DNA of 64,000 bases. It comes from Gordius sp. MW1 (taxonomy: Eukaryota; Nematomorpha; Gordioida; Gordea; Gordiidae). This document shows positions 12,955 through 25,120 of the stretch, one piece after another. Each line of letters opens with the position of its first letter. Positions within the stretch are counted from its first letter, which is position 1. Location: assembly GCA_964036665.1 (NCBI GenBank), contig OZ038527.1, forward strand, positions 19,242,221-19,306,220. Reading direction: 5' to 3'. Below the pieces are notes generated by a model. That model was not told where the DNA came from and did no database searches. It saw only the letters and a program-made list of their open reading frames with translations. A program made the translations under genes and the position numbers.

Positions 12955-13041
12955 CAGCTGAACGCCATATGAATTAAGCTTGAATGAACTGCTAGTTAAT
13001 ACCAAACTCAGAGAAAATTTAAGATGTTTGACGGCATACAT

Positions 13042-15000
13042 TGAAAAGTCCCATATTTAAATATAAAAGCTCTAATTGCTTTCAAATAACTTTCTATAGA
13101 TTTAATAAAATGAACCTTATGTTGGCCAGTAATTTAAATATACAAAAAAACGATAGAACGGCATAGATCATCTTCCTATATTTCTTAATCATTTCAAACA
13201 ATGTATATGCAAACGAGAGTGTTTTAAACGTTTATATTTGGTCAATGCATAGAGTCTTATATGCCGGAGTAGCGATTTTAAAAGACAATATCCGAGTTCA
13301 TCTTTCCCTTCTTCAAAATAATACGAGTTAAGTTCAATATTCCTTCTATCTCAATTTGAACAAATTTAAGTTCTTTTTATAAATAAATTTACAAAACAAT
13401 TATATTTAATACTCGTAATGTGCTTAAATTTTAATTTTCAAGAAACCTTTTTGTGTTTTTTATTAAGAATGCCTCTTTGTTTTAAAGTTACTATTAAATT
13501 ACGCCTATTTATAATCAATTAAATTAAAAATATCTTCTTAACCAAACTATGCAAAGGAAATTATTTTAAACCCGACCTCAGTCCAGCCAGAAACTGCTCA
13601 TTTTCCCAATCCGAATTACAATTTTGACCATTGTCTGTCCTAGCCGCTAGAAAACTATTTTGGCACATAATCAGTTCGAAAAATCGTCTATAATTTTAAA
13701 ATACCAAACAATAAATACATTTATTTCAATCTCAAAAAGATATAATGATTCTCATTTGAATAATAGAATAAAAAAATACATAATTTATAAAATCGAGGGG
13801 TCATCGTTACAAGTTTCAATAGTATCTCGGGTCAAGTTTTAAATGTGTTCACCTGAGAAGCTAAATTATTTAAACGAGTGTTATCGATTTGACCCAATTA
13901 ATTGTTTATATTAAAATTTGAAGCCTTTGGCTATACTTAATTTAAGGCATGAATTAATATTTGATGATGCAAATTAATATACTATTAATTTGCTAAGGAT
14001 GTTTCTAAGTTTGAAAGCAGGAATTAAACAATTTCAAAATAATTCGTAACTGGAACTTAGCGCTTTGAACTCGTTCCTTTCACAACTCTACCCATATAGC
14101 AAGTTTAACATGGCGGTCAAATTGTGCAACATTTTTTTGAGAGACTTAACAGATTTAAGATTTTCTAAATACGATTATAAGATCAAATATACTGGCATAG
14201 TTAATACAATCTTTACCTTGTTTTATTTATCGTTATTTAAACAAAATTTATCAGATTGTTTATAAAATTACCGATGAAAGTTGGGAGATAGTGATGGTCT
14301 TACTAATTATCCAACCGTATGGAGCACTTAATTTTTTTATTCCCTGTAATATGATTCTAAAGCATTTCAACGTAGTCTGGTTAAAAAATTTCGTATATAC
14401 AGCAAATTAAAGATATAAATATTATTAACATAAATAGTTATCAAATTCGTAATCAAAGTATATATTTAAATTTCATAATTTCAATAGGACATTTGCTATA
14501 TTATATACACATCTAAGCTAAACCGACGACACAGGTATTAGAAACCTGCAGAATAAAATTTTTTAGACTCGAGACCGACCCGAGCCCAACGTCTTAATTT
14601 TTAATTTGTCAGAGCTTGACCCAAGCCAAATATGTTTTTTTTAAGTTTGCCCTCGATTTATTTTAATAAAAACATTTAGGCAATCTTTAAATTTGAAAAT
14701 TATTTTAGCATATATATATAATAGTATAGAATAAATTTGATTGTTATTATACGTAGTTTATAACGACGATAATTTTGAATAAGAATTCTATTATTCTTGC
14801 TTAATTCATTCAATTAATAACTTTAACGCCAAACGAACTTTATAAAAATAAATTCTTTTAAAGAGTTTACAAAAACACCTTTTTTATTTTTAAATTTGTA
14901 ATAGCTACAATAGATGTATAGAAATACTTTGATCACAAATTTTATAGACAGGAGGAGCGGCACGAGTTTGAAAGCGAAATTATGTAGACCTTATGAACAA
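13042..15000. other. Intergenic, nothing recognised
   Basis: AT-rich sequence upstream of TRAPPC10. It should hold that gene's promoter and 5' UTR, but no element can be pointed to. A short GC-richer tract at 14.56-14.64 kb resembles the GC-rich dispersed repeat at 2 kb. Confidence 0.5.
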
Positions 15001-15002
15001 CT

Positions 15003-16125
15003 TTTAATTGCTATGCAATTTATGGGCTCGTTTTTTGGTGTCCGTCCGTCCGTCCGTTGTATCCTCCCTATCTATTTGCATTGGGTATATTAGGTTATCG
15101 CTTTTTTAAATTAATGCATGAGAAAGAGGTGCCCCACCCCTCATCTCTATCTCCCTCGCTGTGTTATTTTTTAAATTAATGCATAAGAGGTGCCCCACCC
15201 CTCGTCTCTATCTCCCTCGGTGTGTTATATATAAGATTTGTTAAATTATCTATTATATAATAAACATAAATAAAAGTTGTTTACTTTTAATTGCTATGCA
15301 ATTTAACTAGTTATATAATAAACATAAATAAAAGTTGTTTACTTTTAATTGCTATGCAATTAAACTAGTTTTTTAGTTCGAATCCCGGAGTTTTTTTGAC
15401 TCTTATGATTGTTCTTGTTACTATCATTGATAATAAGAATTTTTGGCCGTCCGCTGGCTCCTGACCGAAGGAAAAAATGACCATTGGCCGAAATGTGAAT
15501 CGAAATTATTTTTTTCGTTTTTTTTTACTATTATGATTGTTCCTGTTCCTACCATTGCTATTATGACTTTTTGGCCGTCCGCTGGCTGCTGACCAATGTT
15601 ATATAATAAACATAAATAAAAGTTGTTTACTTTTAATTGCTATGCAATTTAACTAGTTTTTGGGTTAGAATTCCGGAGTTTTTTTTGACTCTTATGATTG
15701 TTCTTATTACTATCAATGATAATAAGAATTTTTGGCCGTCCGCTGGCTCCTGACCGATGGAAAAAATGACCATTAAATGTGATTCGAAAATTTTTTTTCG
15801 TTTTTTTTGACTATTATGATTGTTCCTGTTCCTACCATTGCTATTATGACTTTTTGGCCGTCCGCTGGCTGCTGACCAATGGAATAAAATGACCATTGGC
15901 CAAAATGTGATTCGAAAATTTTTTTTCTCGTTTTTTTTGACTATTATGAATTTATATCCACTTTTACCGTGTCCTGGCTGCTGACCAATGGAAAAAAATG
16001 ACCATTGGCCAAAATGTGCATCAAAAGTTTTTTCCCGTTTTTTTGGCTATCATTGACTTATAGAGTATCTGTTGGTACTGACCAATGGAGAAAAAATGAC
16101 CATTGGCTAAATTTTTGATTTTTTT
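15003..16125. repeat. Clustered repeat array with B-box-like GTTCGAATCCCGG
   Basis: Recurring modules are TTTAATTGCTATGCAATTTA (near 15003, 15285, 15347 and 15632), TTTTGGCCGTCCGCTGGCT followed by TGACCAATGGAAAAAA and ATGACCATTGGCC (at least five times to 16105), and GTTCGAATCCCGGAG. Two 60-bp direct copies of GAGGTGCCCCACCCCTC.TCTC lie at 15126-15230. The same modules build the cluster at 53.86-55.35 kb. CCAATGG…CCATTGG is itself a short palindrome. No coding frame; the many short frames are shadows of the repeat. Confidence 0.75.
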
Positions 16126-17524
16126 AATTAAAAATTGTTCAAATTCAACAAAAAATTTCTCCCAACAATTCTGCAAATTCTTAACATTGTGATGTTTTAT
16201 AATATAATGTTTGTTAGACCCATAATCACTAAAGGCCATAAAAACTAATGTAATACGCAACAGATGCAAACACTAAATCTAACCATAACCCTTGCCTATA
16301 TTACATTTTGCCTATATTAAATTTTGCCTATAAATGGAAAATTTGTATAAATAATTAATTAATCATTAGGCATTTAATACAACCCTATAGGCATTCTCGC
16401 CCCTTCCCACCTTTCTCGCCCATAAATTGCATAGCAAATATGATACATTTATACGAAGTACAGATGAGTCGTCCCCCCTTCCCTTCCCCTCTTCCCCTTC
16501 CCCTTCCCCTTCCCCTTCCCTTCTCCCCCTTCCCACGAGGGCCGAAGGCCCGAGTATATTATATATCGAGTTAGGTTTATTAAATCGTATTTTATAAATG
16601 GTTAGTTTCCTTTGAATTTAATTTGGGCTCGAGCCTCGGGTCGGGCTGCCACATCAGGCCTGACCCCCCCCACAAGGCCCGGTTATTTTATTAAATTTTG
16701 CCAAGCCTACCCCAATACTCTGTTGGGCTGGGCCAGGCTCATACCGGACTCTAGAAGGCCCGTGCAGGGCTCTACCTAGTATGGAAATTAGGTTTAATTC
16801 AACGATTTCCATTTTTCGCTCAATGAAAATTTATATTAATATATTTTCCAAAATTATTTAAACCTTAGACAAATGGAAATCTTTTAGTTTAAAGAATGAC
16901 ATGCATTCTATGCATTAATAACAAAATTTGAGTTTATAGCAATTAAATATTTAATAATTTTTTATCTTAAAACAGTTTATATTAAAGTCACAAACGACCA
17001 TTTTAAGCCTATTATAGCTATTCCTACAAATTTAGTTGCATTTGATAAAAGCTTCAAAAATTTGTAACACCTTTTAAAAAATTATTAATTATATTTTTAT
17101 TGTATTAATGTTGTTAAAACAAAATAAACACAACTATAAATTAAGAAACAAATTAAATTTATTACCATATAAAATTTTTTTTAATATTTTGGGGTTTAAC
17201 ATTATAGGAGTTCAATTTCGAATGTGCATAAACATTAGTTTTATGTGCGGTAGTTGTTGCTTGTCCTACTTTAGCATGGCCGACCGCACAGGCCTGTTTT
17301 ATATACGCTTTGAATTTTTAATTACATATTCCACTTATTTAAACACCCTAAAGGTATTTTAAGCTTTTTAGGAGTGGTGTCATTGATAGTGCGCGTAGTG
17401 AACATATAAGTGAAAATTCCGTTTAGAATCTACATTATGAAACATTCAAATATCTTTCCAAATTGGTTCTATATGATACCAATGAATTTAAAATCCCCTT
17501 AAAATACTTATGATACTTGTTTAA
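16126..17524. other. Intergenic with three low-complexity or dispersed repeats
   Basis: About 16276-16335 carries AATCTAACC…CCTTGCCTATATTACATTTTG, also found at about 43.88-43.95 kb. About 16480-16535 is a (TTCCCC)n tract. About 16620-16780 is GC-rich sequence of the GGGCTCGGGC type. An 84-codon open frame at 17108 has no family feature and poor composition, and I do not call it. The promoter of the LHFPL gene probably lies in the last few hundred bases. Confidence 0.5.
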
Positions 17525-19258
17525 ATGAAATTGAAATCTCCTCCACTTAGGACAGCATATCATGATTTTGGGCTCACTAGAGATCATTCAAGAATGAAAG
17601 ACAATTATAAAAGAGACAATTCTGAATTCACAAAGATTGACGCTAAGACTAATTTCACACCAGAAAATATGTATAATATAAATGAGAATAATATATATGG
17701 ACAATTATATGTTGATTCAACTTTACCCGCAAGGCCTGTTAATCAAAACCCTCTTTACAAACCACATGATATGACTGGTACTTTAATGCAATTCAATCAT
17801 GGAGGCAGTTTAGCTAAACTTGAAGATAGTCATTATGCCATGACGACCGACTTAGATGATGTAAACGATTACGGAAATAACCGAAGCAGTTCGGAATTAT
17901 TACCTTGGTGGTCAGATCATGGGGGAACTTTGCCTTCTCGGACTCTAAATCAACAGCAAATTATAGGGGGACCAATTAGTGACGACATCAATCCTATACT
18001 TAATTCAGCTAGAAGCGCACTTGGGGATAGCCAAGATATCAAACATCCAACAAAAGTACATAGGGAAGCTTCCATATTTATTTGGCTAGTTAGTTGGTTA
18101 GCACAATGCATGCTACTGTTCACGGTTTTAGTGACGAGCATTACTCCGATGCCTTGGCTAGTGGGTGATAATATCTTAAGTCCGGGGTCTGTAATTGGTG
18201 GTTTATGGGGATTTTGCACATCTGGATTCAGAATAAACGACATCGGAGCCAATCTGGCATTGTCTAAACCTCACTGCTTCGTATTCAATCGCGAAAATGA
18301 GGCTAACTCCCTATCGATGCCTTCATTTTGGACTTGGGTTATAACCATATTTAACTTCCCTTTCTTAGTAGTCTCCCATTATCACATGCTCGGAGCTTGG
18401 TTGTGGTGCATAGCATTAACATTAAATGCTTGTGGATTTATAATCTTTGTGCTCGTGTACTTAGGCGCACTGTGGTCGCTACCTAAACTTATGCAAAATT
18501 ACATAAATTTTAAGGCACGACCCAATCAACCGGTACAAAATAATAACACAAAAAATCCTAATCAATGGCACCTAGAGCAAAAAATTGGTATAAACCTTAA
18601 AATTTCAATGCAAAGTATTCCATTTCGCGTCAATAAATATCTTGTTGTTTTTGCTGGATATTTTAACTTAATAACAGGTAAAGTTTTCCTAAAAATTTCA
18701 ATCCCCAATTTAAAGACTATTTATATGGCTATTATTAACTTTTATTTCAATGAAAGTTTAAACATAAATAAATTTTAGCAATTCCTATGACCTTCTCATG
18801 TTTACTCTATCCATTGAGTTGGAACAATGAGGCATTGAAGATAGTTTGTGGGAAGAGGATGAAAGCTTATAGTTTAGGAGATTGCTCAATGGGGCTTGGA
18901 TTTTACCTAGCTCTTTTGTGTATACTAAATGCTATTGCTCTCGGATCGCTAGGGATATGTTTAGCAAACAAAATTCCTCAATATCAAAGTGCTACTAAAT
19001 TTAGGCTGTCCAAAAAATATACAAGTAATTATATCGTTATTTACTATTTAAGGTTATAAAATGTTTGTTATAGACAGCAAGAAATACTGGAAAACCGAAA
19101 ACGAAATTTTGTCATACAATTTTAGCGATGAAGTCGTTTACCGGAAACCTCAGATAAATGGATCTAAATCGATATTTGACAATGATAAATCTATATATTC
19201 CTATCTACCTTCTAGTTTTAAAAACGACAAAAATGGATACAGCTTAAAAACCTCTTAA
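17525..19258 (+). CDS. LHFPL-family tetraspan membrane protein with long N-terminal extension
   Basis: Three exons with agreeing phases: 17525-18677, 18779-19024, 19074-19258, giving 527 residues; the second intron is only 49 nt. Four membrane segments are visible: about 183-206, about 285-318, about 370-395 and one ending near ICLANK. The first extracellular loop has GGLWGFC (Cys 231) and PHC (Cys 251). The best family match spans the second loop and last helix: YPLSWNNEALKIVCG and YSLGDCSMGLGFYLALL against FPDGWDADTVRDMCG and YSLGDCSVRWAYILAI of LHFPL3/4/5. In vertebrates these proteins serve the hair-cell mechanotransduction channel (LHFPL5) and inhibitory synapses (LHFPL4). Members are usually about 220-250 residues. 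Here a hydrophilic N-terminus of about 180 residues, a longer loop (about 319-369) between helices 2 and 3, and a C-terminal tail are added. A stop codon lies directly before the start Met. Confidence 0.85.
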
Positions 19259-20148
19259 TTGTTTTTTTTATATTTTTGTTACTTGGCTTGAAAAAATAAA
19301 ATTTTCTACACAAATTATATATATAGGCAAAATGTTATTGACATATTTAAGTAATTAGACGGAGAAAATTAACAGTAATATTTAGGGTTGTCTATAAATT
19401 ATAATTAAGTATTTGGCATACGTTTTGATAATTTTTAATATAAATTGTTTAAGTCTTTTTACTTACTAATACTTAATATTATAGTCGTTTTATGTGGAAA
19501 TGCCGTTGACAGCATTGATTTTTGACTTTTTATATTACAGTTTTAAAGATCCAACTTTTCAAAGCATTATTGTATTGAATACCCATGTTTAAAGATTAAT
19601 AGTGATTTTCAAGATTGCATTAAAATAATTACTACATTTAATTAAATTAATTAGATGTAACTAAATGTAATTGATTCTAAGAACTGTAATTATTAGCTAG
19701 ATGTCATTGTAGGTATCGATAGCATTCTTTTGTCTAGTCAAGTTGGTTTCGACTGGCACTCTCCTCAAATTAATAGTTAATTCACCGGTAATCCAAGCAC
19801 TAGCATATATTATATTAATTTTTATGCCTTTTTGAGGGACAGTGAATGTTTAAGTACTTAAAACAACCTTTAAGAGACGAAATAATTTTGACTATTTTAT
19901 GCTTTAAAGAGTACACAAATAGGCAGGTATTAATTAAATAAACTTTCGTGTAAAAAAACATAATAATCTATGTCAAATTATTAATAATGATAATAAAAAC
20001 ATTTATTTAGGCAAATATAACTATACTCTAAAAACATTACCACAGTATTTCTAAATTTTTGATAGAAAAGTTGTGGGATTTGTGGCATAAATTTAATTTA
20101 TACACCTAAAAAAACTTTCTATTAATTTATACACTTAAAAAGAACTTT
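19259..20148. other. Intergenic, nothing recognised
   Basis: AT-rich sequence, probably the 3' UTR of the LHFPL gene followed by intergenic DNA. AATAAA at 19293-19300 could be its polyadenylation signal. No other feature. Confidence 0.45.
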
Positions 20149-21457
20149 CTAAACACTACCTACGACGGTCCCAAGTCAGTGTGCAAAAAGTAAAGGGTCG
20201 TGTCAGGTCGGAAACCAGATGTATAAACTTCCCCTTATGACAGTATAAATTACACTTAACAATTGAGCTAGGGCGTCCTCTACAAATGACGCGCACTACA
20301 TATTCCGCCCGTACAATGTAAGGATACACTAGAGTTATCGTTTGACTCACAACAAAGGGGTTAAGGAATTTAGCTGTGGATAGAATGAGAATATCATGTT
20401 GGAATTTGGACGCGTTGACTGGAAAGAGCATCGAGGTCGCAAAAATGCTAAAAATATGAAATTTACACATCGCCTTCCTACAAGAGACTATGTGGAACGG
20501 AGCCAAAGCTCGGGAGTTAGGAGAGGGATACAAGTTAATCTACAATGGGTCACCAAATCGTAGAAACGGGGACGGTATCGTTCTAAGCGAGGCGTTCAAT
20601 GACAAGGTTGTAAAAGTCAAGCGTTGGGCCGATGGGTTAGTGTGGGTAAAGATTGCAGATTATGGGGGCCTCCTAATTGTGATGTGCGCTCATGCTTCCC
20701 AAATTGGGTGTATGGTAGGGCAATATGAAAAGGTAATTAAGGGGGCGGATTTCAACGCCCGCACAGGGAAAAATCGTCTCGGGTATGAACGAAATCATCA
20801 AGGCTCTGGGCATGGCCTGAACAACTATTAAAAGAAAAAAATTCTTTAAGTATTCCAATACGAAATGGCCGTCGATTGCACGTATAAAACGGGTAGCGCA
20901 TATTACGAAACGATTTATGGAGAATCAAAGATTACAAAGTAAAAAATATTCGGAAAGAAGAAAGGTTTATGAACCTCGAATTCGATACAAAAGACTAAAG
21001 GATATGTCAACGAACGAAAAATACCTCAGAAAGCCTCCACACTCTTGGGTGGCAGGAAGTTTGAAAAATAGGTAGACGATGTGTGGGAGTCGCTTCCAGC
21101 GGAACTAAAGGTAATACGTATTTTAAGGCAGACCAAAAGAGGAAAAGCTATGAATAGGGAACTATGGTGGTGGCATAAATAGGTTAGGGATATATCGAAA
21201 GAAAGAAAAATCTCTAAAGACGATGGCATAAATCAAAAAAGTCGGAGGAGTATCAATAATATATAGAAGGCAAAGAGAGTCGCGAAGAAGGACTATAGCG
21301 AAGAATGCTGCGTAGACTGAGCTGGTGAACATGTATGATTATAAAGAGGGCGACAGGCTCATGTACAAATTGGCTAAGATAAGGATCGGAGTCCTTAAAC
21401 TAGTAAAAAACGTTAAGGTTCAAACCTTATTCAAGCAAAGGAAGTGATGGAAAGGAT

Positions 21458-22610
21458 TAGTGTTTCGATCTCGTCTCGGTCTCGAAAACAAAATCTCGTC
21501 TCGTCTCGGGAGCGATTAAGAAAATCTCGTCTCGTCTCGGTCTAGAAAAATCTCGGTCTCGTCTCGTCTCGACGAGAATTCTCGTCTCGTCTCGACTTTT
21601 AAATAAAAATATATTCGGAATAAAAATTTCTCCTGTTTTATTAAAAATATAAATAAGTGTTCAAAAATCCAAATGGCAAATTTTATATTTTTCGAAAAAC
21701 TTTAATATACAAACTTTTTAAAGATTTAGCGGGACACGACATCTCATTGACAATATAAAGATATGATACACTCATAAAGATAACATTTTCTATAAAAAGT
21801 GCAGACTAAAAAAACTATAAATAAATTTGAAATATAAAAAATTAAATTTTATTGTTCTAGCAAATTATAATATTTGTATTAAATTCACTGTGTCTGTCAA
21901 CTATAAATGGACTTCGAAAATTATAAGTTCGCTTATAGTTGATTTAGTTGCATAATTGAGCAAAATGAGACCCTTTATTAACCTTTGCTAATGCTTCAAA
22001 GTAGACCTTAACATATTTAAGGCAAATGTTTAAGTCCATTAATATAACCATCATTAATTATAGCCCATAGTGTTTATTGCATGTTTACTATAGCGCTATA
22101 AACCACAAAGTGCGAGTGACATTTAATGATATTATTATTATTTACAGAATTGATAACTAGTTGCACAAATTAAAACGTTGTAAAAACAACAATAAAAGCA
22201 GCATTATTATAGAATTAAGAACATAAGGTTTAAACTTTAAATTATTGAGTACGTATTTAAATGTATGACAAAAATCAATCATACTTAGGTAAATAATTGC
22301 CAAATTTTAATTTTTTTGCAAAAATATATAATATTAACTACACTTGGGATTTTTTTTAATATCAAATATATTCCATACATATTGATTTACACTTAATAAC
22401 TTAAATGTAAATTAAAATACACAATAATTTACTAAAATCTAACGTTCAATAAAAAGTCGAGATCTCGCCGAGAAACTCTCGTATCGTCTCGTTCGACCTC
22501 AAAATTCTCGTCTCGATCTCTACTCCATTTTTCAAATTCTCGTCTCGTCGCGTCTCGGTTTTTCGAGACGAGACGAGACCGAGATTTTTCTCGGTTTTTC
22601 CTCATCACTA
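21458..22610. mobile_element. Non-autonomous hAT-like transposon, 1,153 bp
   Basis: The ends are TAGTGTTTCG on the left and, reverse-complemented, TAGTGATGAG on the right, fitting the hAT terminal consensus. GAAAGGAT is duplicated perfectly at 21450-21457 and 22611-22618, the 8-bp target duplication expected of hAT. Subterminal arrays of CTCGTCTCG-type motifs (21470-21598 and 22456-22600) could be transposase binding sites. The AT-rich interior holds no transposase frame. It sits inside the RTE copy, so it is younger than that copy. Confidence 0.9.
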
Positions 22611-23244
22611 GAAAGGATACTTCAAAGAACTTATGAATGTTACAAATGACAAAAATTCCTTACCTGATAATCTTTCTGAAGGATAAATTTAGAACACAAA
22701 TGAACAAGATCCAAAAAGAAAAAGCCAATTTCCCAGATGGAACTTATGGAAGCATGGGTTGGATCCCGAGAAGAAGTTACCACCATAACGAACCTCTTTA
22801 AGACCATAATGGTGGAAGAGCGAACTCCTAATCCATAGAGAGCAAACACGATTATATCCATATTACAAGGCAAATGAGTCTCGCAGGACTGTGGCAATTA
22901 CAGAGTTATCAGGCTAACTTGCCATTCTTTAAAACTTTTAGAAGGGATCTTAGTAACAAGGCTTAAAAACTAGGTGGAAATATCGGCTATGGATAGCTTG
23001 CAAATCCACAATCTACCTGAAGACAAATGATGAATAAATATAAGGAAAAGATATAAATGACTTTATCGACTTGGAGAAAGCCATAGTTGTTTGAGAAAAC
23101 AAAATATTTCTGACGCATAAGTAAGGCTTATGAAATATATTTATGAAGACTCCTATTTGTGGTCAGAACGACAGTTAAAAATTCTAAACGTATTCGAGGT
23201 GAAATTGGATTACATCAAGGATCTGCTGTCTTCTTTTATTTAAC

Positions 23245-23700
23245 CATATACTAGATAGACTGCTCATGCCATATGTTACATATGGTTAATTGTGTGTCAA
23301 ATTTTGCTCCATTTTAAAGAGGGCATCTGGTGTATTTTAACAATGTAATTTTGGCTATAACAGTCAATTTACCTTCCTCACTAGTTTATAAATTAAAACG
23401 AACTTCAATAAATTAATATTATACAAATAGCAATTAATATTGATGGCGCTATATTATTAAACAAACTTTAATCGCATTTTTTACATTTTTAATTTTTATG
23501 TATTTTTTAAATGATTTTTATTCTCAAATGCTGTTTTTGATATCTACCCAATTCAATATTTTTTATTTACCTTTTTAATATTATTTAATTTGCGAAAAAT
23601 ACGAATTTCTATATGATCACCACTTTGAAATGTGCCTTTTAAAATGGTGGGAAAAAGGGTACACATTTTGTGCGTTAATGAGCAGTCTATCTAGTCTATG
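23245..23700. mobile_element. MITE, 456 bp, 23-bp terminal inverted repeats
   Basis: Left end CATATACTAGATAGACTGC and right end (reverse complement) CATAGACTAGATAGACTGC match over 23 bp with one mismatch. The flanks 23237-23244 and 23701-23708 are both TATTTAAC, an 8-bp target duplication. The interior is AT-rich and non-coding. The element splits the reverse transcriptase of the older RTE between its LHQGSA and VMEQE stretches. An 8-bp duplication fits hAT, though the ends are not typical hAT termini. Confidence 0.85.
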
Positions 23701-24099
23701 TATTTAACATAGTTATGGAACAAGAGACATTCATAAGGCATCTCCTTAATATATGCTACATACCGACCGACGATATAGTACTATGCGAGGAGACTAAGGA
23801 TAAAGTATTTGAAGAAGCAGAAAAGTAGTTAAGGCGCTTAGCTAAATATTGTTTAAAGGCCAACAATCGAACAACGTTATACACGGGGACGAAGTTTGAA
23901 ACCCAATCGCTAGATGAGCAATACCCAAATGTAGACAGGTTTACATACCTCGGCTCGAAGCTACATCAAGAGGGAAGTTGCGCAAAAGAATGTACGGATC
24001 CAAAAGGGAGGGCTGAAATGGCGAAGAATCTGTGTAATAAGAAGCCAATATGGTTGAAGAACAACGCATGCAAATCCATCCTAAGACAAGGGTTACATT

Positions 24100-25120
24100 C
24101 TTCTTCTTCTTTATCGTGTTGAAAATCCCACAGACGTGGGGTAGGTTTTCAGTAGCCTCTTCCATCTGAGTCGCGTACATGCCATGCCAATTTCCATCTG
24201 TTTGACGTCCATATCCTTTTCGACCAGTCGTTTCCAGGTGGCACGTGGTCTGCCCCTTCCTCTTCTTCCAGGCACGTCCATCTCCAGCGTTCGCCGTGTG
24301 ACATCGTCCTCGTCTCTTCGTAATACATGGCCGTACCACCGCAGTCGATTTTCTCTTAAGAAGTCCTTCGTCGCTTGTATACCCATCTTTGTCATCAAGG
24401 ATTCGTTCGTCATGCGATCCAGCTTGGTGTAGCCTAAGCTCCATCGCACCATTCTCATTTCCGTGGCTTGCAAGAGTTTCTCCTCCGCGGTGGTTACAGC
24501 CCATGTTTCGCTCCTTTAAAGCAAGACCGGTCGCACGATGGTTTTGTACGCCTTGCTTTTCAACCAAATTGGTATCTTTTTGTCACACATGACACCGGAG
24601 ATGCTGCGCCACTTGAGCCATGCTTTCTTGATCCGAGAATGGACTTCGGCGGTACATCCTCCCTCTTGATGTAATAGCGAGCCAAGATATGTGAACTTAT
24701 CAACCTCCGTGTACATTGGACCGTCATTTTTGTGCATTTGCGGACTACCGCCCATCATTTGCATGTAAACCGTTTTCTTCTCGCTGACCTTTAGACCGAA
24801 TTCCGAAAAACGTTCTGACCATTTTTTCGCCTGATGAAAAACCCCTTCTCTTGTTTCATCGCATAGGACAATATCATCGGCATATAGCATAGTCCAAGGG
24901 GCTGGCTTGTGCAAGTCCTTTGTTATTGTATCCATAATTAGATTAAACAAGAATGGGCTTAACGCTGACCCTTGATGTAGTCCAATCATTATTCGGAAGG
25001 GTTTCGTTTCTCCTATGGTAGTCCTAACAGATGCAACCGCGCCATTATACATTTCCTTGATAAGTCGAACATATCCTTCGGGTATATTTCTGGCTCTAAG
25101 GGACCACCATATTAAGTCTC
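24100..25120 (-). mobile_element. 5'-truncated RTE-type LINE, younger copy
   Basis: A minus-strand reverse transcriptase fragment begins within NVTRDLIWWSLRARNIPEGY (near 25117) and carries GLHQGSALSPFLFNLIMD, motif C YADDIVLC, and the C-terminal RLRWYGHVLRRDED and GRRGRGRPRATW segments typical of RTE elements. One stop codon follows RPVLL (near 24516) where relatives read on into SETW. The 3' tail is GATAAAGAAGAAGAAG. GGGTTACATT is duplicated exactly at 24090-24099 and 25121-25130. The copy is far less decayed than its host element and was truncated at its 5' end on insertion. Confidence 0.9.

Noticed and set aside
11080..13041. Exons first read as a Munc13/CAPS (MUN-domain) protein because of KPTIFKWLD.
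   Set aside because: The next exons, same strand and in phase, align in order with TRAPPC10 (PKNWDGFQI, then TGSVSAWAF, then GRVRSAKLVGQD), so they are its N-terminal half.
17108..17362. An 84-codon open frame before the LHFPL gene.
   Set aside because: No family match, no splice link in phase, and AT-driven composition; likely chance.
24184..24674. Plus-strand open frames of 67-82 codons.
   Set aside because: They are antisense shadows of the younger RTE reverse transcriptase frame.
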